11,019 nt of DNA, from assembly GCA_029250305.1 (NCBI GenBank), contig JAQXFM010000272.1, forward strand, positions 1 through 11,019, in the 5' to 3' direction. Origin of the DNA: Candidatus Poseidoniaceae archaeon. GTDB lineage: Archaea > Thermoplasmatota > Poseidoniia > Poseidoniales > Poseidoniaceae. The notes below the pieces were generated by a model. The model was given only the letters and a program-made list of their open reading frames with translations, was not told where the DNA came from and made no database searches. The position numbers were made by a program, and so were the translations under genes. Below, piece after piece: positions 7,092 through 11,019 of the stretch (its first letter is position 1; the number at the start of each line of letters is the position of its first letter).

Positions 7092-8084
7092 GTCGTCAAA
7101 CTCAATCTGTTTGACATCATCGAGGTTCATATTGAGGACCTCATACATCGCCTCTGCCAATGTCACTTCGATGCCGTTCTTATTGGCCCATTCGACCAGA
7201 CGAGTGACGTCACGAACAAGGAACTCCTCTGCCTTCGGGTGGCCTTGAACGACCGCTTGGCCAACATCAATCACAACGGCTCTGTTTTGGTGCCACAAGA
7301 TGTTGAACGGAGAAAAATCACCGTGAACGAGGTTACTTTTCTGCCACGCTACAGCTAAGAATTTGAGCAGGTCTTCAAACACAGGCTCCGGCTCTTCCAC
7401 ATGCACTTCCCTCAATTTGGGAGAAGAACCAGTTTCATGACCTAAATAATCCATCACGAGAACGTTCTTGTGAATGCCAAGAGGCTTTGGAACGTTCAAT
7501 CCCCAACGAGAAAGCCGAGAAAGATTGCGATGCTCTTTGCGCACCCATATGTCGACAAGGTCCCGATGCCTTCGTCGAAGACCGCCAAAGCGTGGATCAC
7601 CTTCGATGTACTGAACAAGGTTCTTGAACACCGCATTGGATGTGTGGAAGATTTTCACCGCCACCGATTTTCCATCGATGTTTGTTCCATGGAACACGTG
7701 CGCTTCTTTGCCTCGGGCAATTGGATAATCCAGGGTGTCGATGACGCCTGTTTTCATCAATTTGTAGAGCGACATCAACGTAAGACGGTCAAACACCTGA
7801 TCAAACACACGCCGGTCGACCCAATCGAAGGAACCGGTCCCCATGGCTCCCTGAATTTTGTTTTCGATGTCGCTGAACATTCGCTTGTAACGGGCCTCTT
7901 TCATCCAGCCATAGCTGTTCTGCTTTGAGGCAAGGTTGCTGAGAAATTTATCCTCTTCCGACGAAGCGTATTCGTCGTCGAGGTCTTGAGATCGAGAAGA
8001 GCGTTTGCCCTGCTTTTTGTTCCGGCGATGGTTGTGACGGTTGTGCTTGCCTTCGTTCAACTCATCCCAGTTGTCCTTGGTCAT
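7080..8084 (-). CDS. rio1: RIO1-type atypical serine/threonine protein kinase/ATPase
   Basis: This 334-residue protein is a RIO1 family kinase, an ATPase acting in late maturation of the small ribosomal subunit. Visible motifs are an ATP-binding loop GKEAHVF (125-131), VAVKIF with K144, a hinge VLVMDYLG (208-215), the catalytic loop HGDFSPFN (H254, D256, N261) and the metal-binding IDVGQAV (D273). The flexible-loop signature usually reads STGKEA; here AR replaces ST. The N-terminus has a basic His/Arg/Lys-rich stretch (13-32), plausibly RNA-contacting, and the C-terminus is acidic (DDEEE). The ATG at 8084 is preferred over the in-frame TTG just before it, because GGTGAT (minus strand, 8089-8094), complementary to the 16S rRNA 3' end, sits at a suitable distance. 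It lies 36 nt downstream of aIF1A, probably in one operon with it, and converges on the KH-protein gene. Confidence 0.93.
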   Translation of the reverse strand: MTKDNWDELNEGKHNRHNHRRNKKQGKRSSRSQDLDDEYASSEEDKFLSNLASKQNSYGWMKEARYKRMFSDIENKIQGAMGTGSFDWVDRRVFDQVFDRLTLMSLYKLMKTGVIDTLDYPIARGKEAHVFHGTNIDGKSVAVKIFHTSNAVFKNLVQYIEGDPRFGGLRRRHRDLVDIWVRKEHRNLSRLSRWGLNVPKPLGIHKNVLVMDYLGHETGSSPKLREVHVEEPEPVFEDLLKFLAVAWQKSNLVHGDFSPFNILWHQNRAVVIDVGQAVVQGHPKAEEFLVRDVTRLVEWANKNGIEVTLAEAMYEVLNMNLDDVKQIEFDDEEE

Positions 8085-8088
8085 CAAA

Positions 8089-8094
8089 TCACCA
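8089..8094 (-). promoter_or_regulatory. Shine-Dalgarno site of rio1
   Basis: GGTGAT on the minus strand matches the complement of the conserved 16S rRNA 3' end (ATCACC). It ends 4 nt before the ATG at 8084. This supports translation of rio1 as a downstream cistron and decides the ATG over the TTG start. Confidence 0.6.
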
Positions 8095-8120
8095 CTGGAA
8101 CGCCATAGGCCTCAATTCAT

Positions 8121-8804
8121 TCAGCCAAAGAGGTCTTCCAAGTCCTCATCGTCATCGTCGTCCTCTTCGCCTTCTTCCGAAGGGTACTCTTCAACAACGA
8201 CAAATGGTTCTTCGGACTTTTCCTCGCTCGCCTCTGCCCCCTCGGCACTGGCTTCAGCGGGTTCTTCTGATTCTGAAGAGGGTTCAACGTCATCGTCATC
8301 CCCTTCGCCAAACAAGTCGTCATCATCGTCGTCCTCTGGTTCGTCTGCTGCGCCAAAGAGGTCGTCCTCATCGTCGTCATCCATTGTACCGAACAGATCG
8401 TCGTGTTCATCGTCCTCGTCGACCGCAGTGTTCATTCCAAAGATATCGACATCGGGCGGCAGTACACCCTTTCGAGAGAGGTACATTGCTTGAGTTTTGG
8501 TGTAACGGTGCTTTACATCTGCTTTGGCATCTTGGAAATCCCAAGGCCAAACGATGATTAAATCGCCATCACGGACCCATTGACGACGGCGCATTTTTCC
8601 AGGAATACGAGCCATTCGGGTTTCCCCGTCTGCACAAAGCACGGTGACCCTTCGACCACCAAGAATTTGCTCAGCGAGAGCAAACATTTCGTTGACTCTT
8701 TTGTTCGGCATCTTAACGCGGATTTTGCCTGACGACGAACCTTCTGGAGATTCAAGTCGAGCGAGTTCTTCCTCGTCCACTTTTTCTTCACGTCGTCGAC
8801 CCAT
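8121..8804 (-). CDS. eif1A: Translation initiation factor aIF1A with long acidic DDLFG-repeat tail
   Basis: This 227-residue protein is the archaeal homologue of eIF1A/bacterial IF1, which binds the A-site of the small ribosomal subunit during initiation. The OB-fold spans about 27-100 and shows characteristic family stretches: KIRVKMPNKRVNEMFAL, GRRVTVLCADGETRMARIPGKMRRRQWVRDGD and VKHRYTK. The typical archaeal protein ends near residue 110-120. Here about 100 more residues follow, almost all Asp, Glu, Ser and Ala, with DDLFG at 135-139, 147-151 and 162-166 and EDLFG as the very last five residues (223-227). The tail is surely disordered. Its form recalls the acidic C-terminal tail of eukaryotic eIF1A that binds eIF5B. 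The start ATG at 8802-8804 is preceded by AGGTG with a 7-nt spacer. It lies downstream of nuoN (92-nt gap) and 36 nt upstream of rio1, a well-known archaeal pairing. Confidence 0.93.
   Translation of the reverse strand: MGRRREEKVDEEELARLESPEGSSSGKIRVKMPNKRVNEMFALAEQILGGRRVTVLCADGETRMARIPGKMRRRQWVRDGDLIIVWPWDFQDAKADVKHRYTKTQAMYLSRKGVLPPDVDIFGMNTAVDEDDEHDDLFGTMDDDDEDDLFGAADEPEDDDDDDLFGEGDDDDVEPSSESEEPAEASAEGAEASEEKSEEPFVVVEEYPSEEGEEDDDDDEDLEDLFG
8124..8402 (-). repeat. Acidic low-complexity coding region with four (D/E)DLFG repeats
   Basis: Within the aIF1A tail, DDLFG is encoded at 8388-8402, 8352-8366 and 8307-8321, and EDLFG at 8124-8138. Codons differ between copies (CTG/CTC/TTG for Leu, GGT/GGC for Gly), so the repeats look kept at the protein level and are not a recent DNA duplication. 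Between them lie runs of GAC/GAT and GAG/GAA codons that make the DNA look like a GTC/ATC trinucleotide repeat on the plus strand. Confidence 0.8.
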
Positions 8805-8896
8805 GTGGTTGCACCTAATCTACCGTGCAGCCCACCCTTCTTGAATACAGCACCTCACAGGGCGCTTTCCTGTGCACAACCAGCGAAAGAAACGCT
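8805..8896 (-). promoter_or_regulatory. Intergenic promoter region of the aIF1A-rio1 operon
   Basis: This 92-nt gap after nuoN holds a TATA-like TATTCAA (minus strand, 8841-8847) about 40 nt before the aIF1A ATG. That would start the transcript just before the Shine-Dalgarno AGGTG at 8812-8816. A short AGCG/CGCT inverted repeat at 8882-8896 directly after the nuoN stop could help end the nuo transcript but is only 4 bp. The promoter is inferred; the Shine-Dalgarno site is clear. Confidence 0.4.
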
Positions 8897-10597
8897 TCAC
8901 CACTTGGTGGTGAGGCTCTCCGCAGCGTCGCGACACATCTCAAGCACAGAGTCACCAAAGACACCGAGCAGAATCGTTGCTGCAACACAGATAAAAATCG
9001 AGGTTCGAACTTGCCAACCTGATGGAAGCGGTCCTTCTCGTCCCTTTTCCGGTGCTTCGAAGAACATCACTACGGCCACACGGAGGTAATAGAACACAGA
9101 AATTGCTGAGTTGAGCACCATCAAGAGTGCGAGCCACCAAACCCAGTGAAGATCTCCGAATGAGTTGACTCCGGAGCCGACACCAACATTGACGATGCCC
9201 ATGATGACCATGAGCTTGGAGAGGAATCCTGCCATTGGTGGCACACCAGCGAGTGAAATCATGAAGATGAACATGGCAAAGGCAAGCAGTGGTTCACGCT
9301 TTGCAAGACCGCCAAGCGACGAGAGACGGGAGGAATCGCCGTCGTTCTCGAGGATGGAGAGCACAAGGAATGCACCGAGTTTGAACGCAACAAGAACGAG
9401 CAAGTGGAACATCAAGGCGGTCATGACGAGGAGGGCTGCTTCGCCTTCTTGTCCAGCGAAGGATGGATCCCACGTCCATGCACCGATCGCAGTGAGTCCA
9501 GCAAGCATGTATCCTGCGTGAGCCACAGATGAGTAAGCAAGCATGCGCTTCGGGTTTGTGCTACCGAGTGCTGCGATGTTCCCCCATGTCATGGTAAGAG
9601 CAGCGAGGGCGCCAATGGCGACGAGCCAAACTGCTGAACCATCAGAGGATTCAGGTGCTGCCACAATCAACAGCATTCGAATGAGACCGACCATACCCAT
9701 GGCTTTGCTTGCGGTTGCTAGAACACCCGCTACAGGGCTGCTTGCACCTGCGTATGCATCAGGAGCAGCAAAGTGGAACGGTGCAGCGCTGACCTTGAAA
9801 CCAAAGCCAACGAGAACGAATCCGATACCGATGAGTGGCAATGGTTCCGTTCCTGTTTCAGCGAAGGCAACAGCGAGGGCATCAAACTGAAGCGAGCCCG
9901 ACCAGAGGTAGAGCATCGAAAGGCCATAGAGACCCACACCGGATGCAACGGAACCGACGATGAAGTACTTCATTCCGGCTTCCGAGCCAGCCTTGGATTC
10001 CTTCATGAAGGCCACAAGTACGTAGGTGGAGAAGGAAGCCAGTTCCAGTCCAATGAAGAGCACAAAGAGGTCTTGAGCCAATGCGACAACGGACATTCCA
10101 AGACCGCAAGTCAACATCAAGATGTAGAAATCTGCTTGACGTCGGTTGTTGAAGAGCTGGTCTTCGGTGAGTTTTCCACCAGTGCCTTCAACCTTCAAGC
10201 GGTTCATACTGGCGAACGAAGCGAGCGCGAGTGCACCGAAGAAGATCAGTTCGAAGACACGGCTGAATCCGTTCACCATGAGCAGTTCCTTGGCGCCATC
10301 TGAATCACTGCTCACCACAAGAAGGCTATCAACGCCTCCGTTGAGGGAGTCGAGGACGGCTGCGAACGCTCCTGCAAGGGTGATGGTGGCAATCCATGCT
10401 GGCAGGCGTGGGTTGCTGGTAAGGCCGTACCGTTGACCGCCCAAGAACCAAGGCAAGCGAAGTTGCGTTCCAGGAATGCGGAAGGTACCTTTTCCAAGGT
10501 TCGGGATGAGGATGAGAGCAATCAGTCCAGCGAACAGAAGCATCTCTGGGAGCATGGCTGAGTAGAACTCGTTGCTGAAGGCTTGTGTCTCACTCAT
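8897..10597 (-). CDS. nuoN: NADH dehydrogenase-like complex I subunit N (antiporter-like proton pump)
   Basis: This 566-residue polytopic membrane protein is one of the three antiporter-like subunits that pump protons in respiratory complex I (Nuo/Fpo type). It has about 14 hydrophobic segments. Conserved charged residues expected within the membrane can be placed: E185 in the GLELASFSTYVL helix, K210, K268 in the FGFKVSAAPFHFAAPDAY motif that is typical of NuoN, and K406 in VAFKLGAF. It is longer than the E. coli protein (about 485), mainly from polar inserts near the N-terminus (about 36-65, 84-112 and 131-155). The ATG at 10597 is chosen over the one at 10624 because a strong GGAGGTG site lies 6 nt upstream of it. 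It follows nuoM with a 1-nt gap, so the two are certainly co-transcribed, and the rest of the nuo operon should lie beyond the right edge. Confidence 0.92.
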   Translation of the reverse strand: MSETQAFSNEFYSAMLPEMLLFAGLIALILIPNLGKGTFRIPGTQLRLPWFLGGQRYGLTSNPRLPAWIATITLAGAFAAVLDSLNGGVDSLLVVSSDSDGAKELLMVNGFSRVFELIFFGALALASFASMNRLKVEGTGGKLTEDQLFNNRRQADFYILMLTCGLGMSVVALAQDLFVLFIGLELASFSTYVLVAFMKESKAGSEAGMKYFIVGSVASGVGLYGLSMLYLWSGSLQFDALAVAFAETGTEPLPLIGIGFVLVGFGFKVSAAPFHFAAPDAYAGASSPVAGVLATASKAMGMVGLIRMLLIVAAPESSDGSAVWLVAIGALAALTMTWGNIAALGSTNPKRMLAYSSVAHAGYMLAGLTAIGAWTWDPSFAGQEGEAALLVMTALMFHLLVLVAFKLGAFLVLSILENDGDSSRLSSLGGLAKREPLLAFAMFIFMISLAGVPPMAGFLSKLMVIMGIVNVGVGSGVNSFGDLHWVWWLALLMVLNSAISVFYYLRVAVVMFFEAPEKGREGPLPSGWQVRTSIFICVAATILLGVFGDSVLEMCRDAAESLTTKW

Positions 10598-10598
10598 A

Positions 10599-11019
10599 TC
10601 AGGCACCTCCCTTGAAAATGCCATTCGAAATCATGTGTTCGAAGAACGTTCGGCAGTAATCATCCATCATGTCCAATCCAATCCATGGCATGACACCGAA
10701 GAGGATGGTGAAGGCCGCCAAGATGAGCATGGCGATCTTTTCTTCGTTGGAAATATCTGGTACTGGGTCGCCATGAAGGGATGCAGGTGGTTGCGTTTCG
10801 TCGCCACCTTCGAAGATCGTGCGTTGCATCGACCAGAGGTAGTAAGCAGCGGTGAGGGCCAACACGAGTGCAGGTCCAATCATCCAAAGGACGCTCCATC
10901 CTTCGAGGTCGATGAAGTACCACAAGGCAATGAACATCATCAATTCTGCGACGAATCCTGCAAGCAACGGAAGGCCAAGTGAAGCCATCCAAGCGAACAT
11001 CATCGACGTAGCAAGCCAT
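10599..11019 (-). CDS. nuoM: Complex I subunit M (antiporter-like), C-terminal part, truncated by window edge
   Basis: The frame is open to the right edge, so only about the last 139 residues are present. The fragment begins in the conserved MASLGLPLLAGFVAE segment of NuoM/NuoL-type antiporter subunits, where a glutamate ends the motif. It continues with hydrophobic helices (MMFIALWYFI, VLWMIGPALVLALTAAYYLW, and IAMLILAAFTILFGVMPWIG) and ends in FKGGA. The order before nuoN and the motif both favour NuoM over NuoL, although the N-terminal half needed to be sure is outside. It is part of the proton-pumping membrane arm of complex I. Its last codons carry the ribosome binding site of nuoN, which suggests coupled translation. 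Confidence 0.85.
   Translation of the reverse strand, partial: WLATSMMFAWMASLGLPLLAGFVAELMMFIALWYFIDLEGWSVLWMIGPALVLALTAAYYLWSMQRTIFEGGDETQPPASLHGDPVPDISNEEKIAMLILAAFTILFGVMPWIGLDMMDDYCRTFFEHMISNGIFKGGA
10604..10610 (-). promoter_or_regulatory. Strong Shine-Dalgarno site of nuoN inside nuoM
   Basis: GGAGGTG on the minus strand is a near-full match to the archaeal anti-Shine-Dalgarno sequence and lies 6 nt before the nuoN ATG. It also encodes Gly-Gly near the end of nuoM. It decides the nuoN start at 10597. Confidence 0.85.

Noticed and set aside
6344..7120. Long open frame (258 codons) on the minus strand
   Set aside because: It is antisense to the KH-protein gene, whose motifs are clear, and it runs over the end of rio1. 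The product has no recognisable domain and looks like a shadow of biased codon use.
8041..8493. Serine-rich open frame of 150 codons on the plus strand
   Set aside because: The Ser runs are the reverse complement of the Asp/Glu codons of the aIF1A tail. It is a low-complexity shadow.
9773..10303. Open frame of 176 codons on the plus strand
   Set aside because: It lies fully antisense to nuoN, which has clear family motifs. The translation is polar and without domains.
10595..10624. Upstream ATG of nuoN at 10624
   Set aside because: It overlaps nuoM and has no ribosome site, while a strong GGAGGTG precedes the ATG at 10597.

Overview
The window looks like a piece of an archaeal chromosome, most likely a marine planktonic euryarchaeon of the Thermoplasmatota such as Marine Group II (Poseidoniales). 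The reasons are an archaeal translation set (aIF1A, a RIO1 kinase and a Dim2/Pno1-type KH protein), CARDB-type surface proteins joined to zinc ribbons, a lipoprotein, complex I antiporter subunits, moderate GC, very short intergenic gaps and a mix of Shine-Dalgarno and apparently leaderless starts. The lineage is inferred from gene content, not from a search.

Left part (1-4287). A 5'-truncated gene for a membrane-anchored Cas4/Dna2-like PD-(D/E)XK nuclease (+) meets a small secreted lipoprotein gene (-) tail to tail with a 2-nt gap. Upstream of the lipoprotein, on the same strand, lies a 937-residue protein with a signal peptide, several CARDB/Ig-like exodomains, one membrane helix and a cytoplasmic tail with three zinc-ribbon modules.

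Centre (4288-7078). A 120-nt divergent promoter region separates that gene from a second membrane-tethered Ig/CARDB surface protein (+). It is followed 25 nt later, in the same direction, by the KH-domain ribosome-assembly protein gene (dim2/pno1-like).

Right part (7080-11019, all -). In transcription order these are nuoM (3' part only), nuoN, aIF1A and the RIO1 kinase. nuoM and nuoN are separated by 1 nt, and the nuoN ribosome binding site lies inside the end of nuoM. In many archaea aIF1A, rio1 and dim2 run in one direction. Here dim2 is on the opposite strand and converges on rio1, and the two stop codons sit inside a perfect 12-bp-arm inverted repeat.

The most unusual protein feature is a roughly 100-residue, strongly acidic C-terminal tail on aIF1A with four (D/E)DLFG motifs. 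It resembles in character the acidic tail that eukaryotic eIF1A uses to bind eIF5B. No CRISPR array, insertion sequence, tRNA or rRNA was seen. Apart from the 120-nt and 164-nt intergenic stretches, nearly every base is coding.
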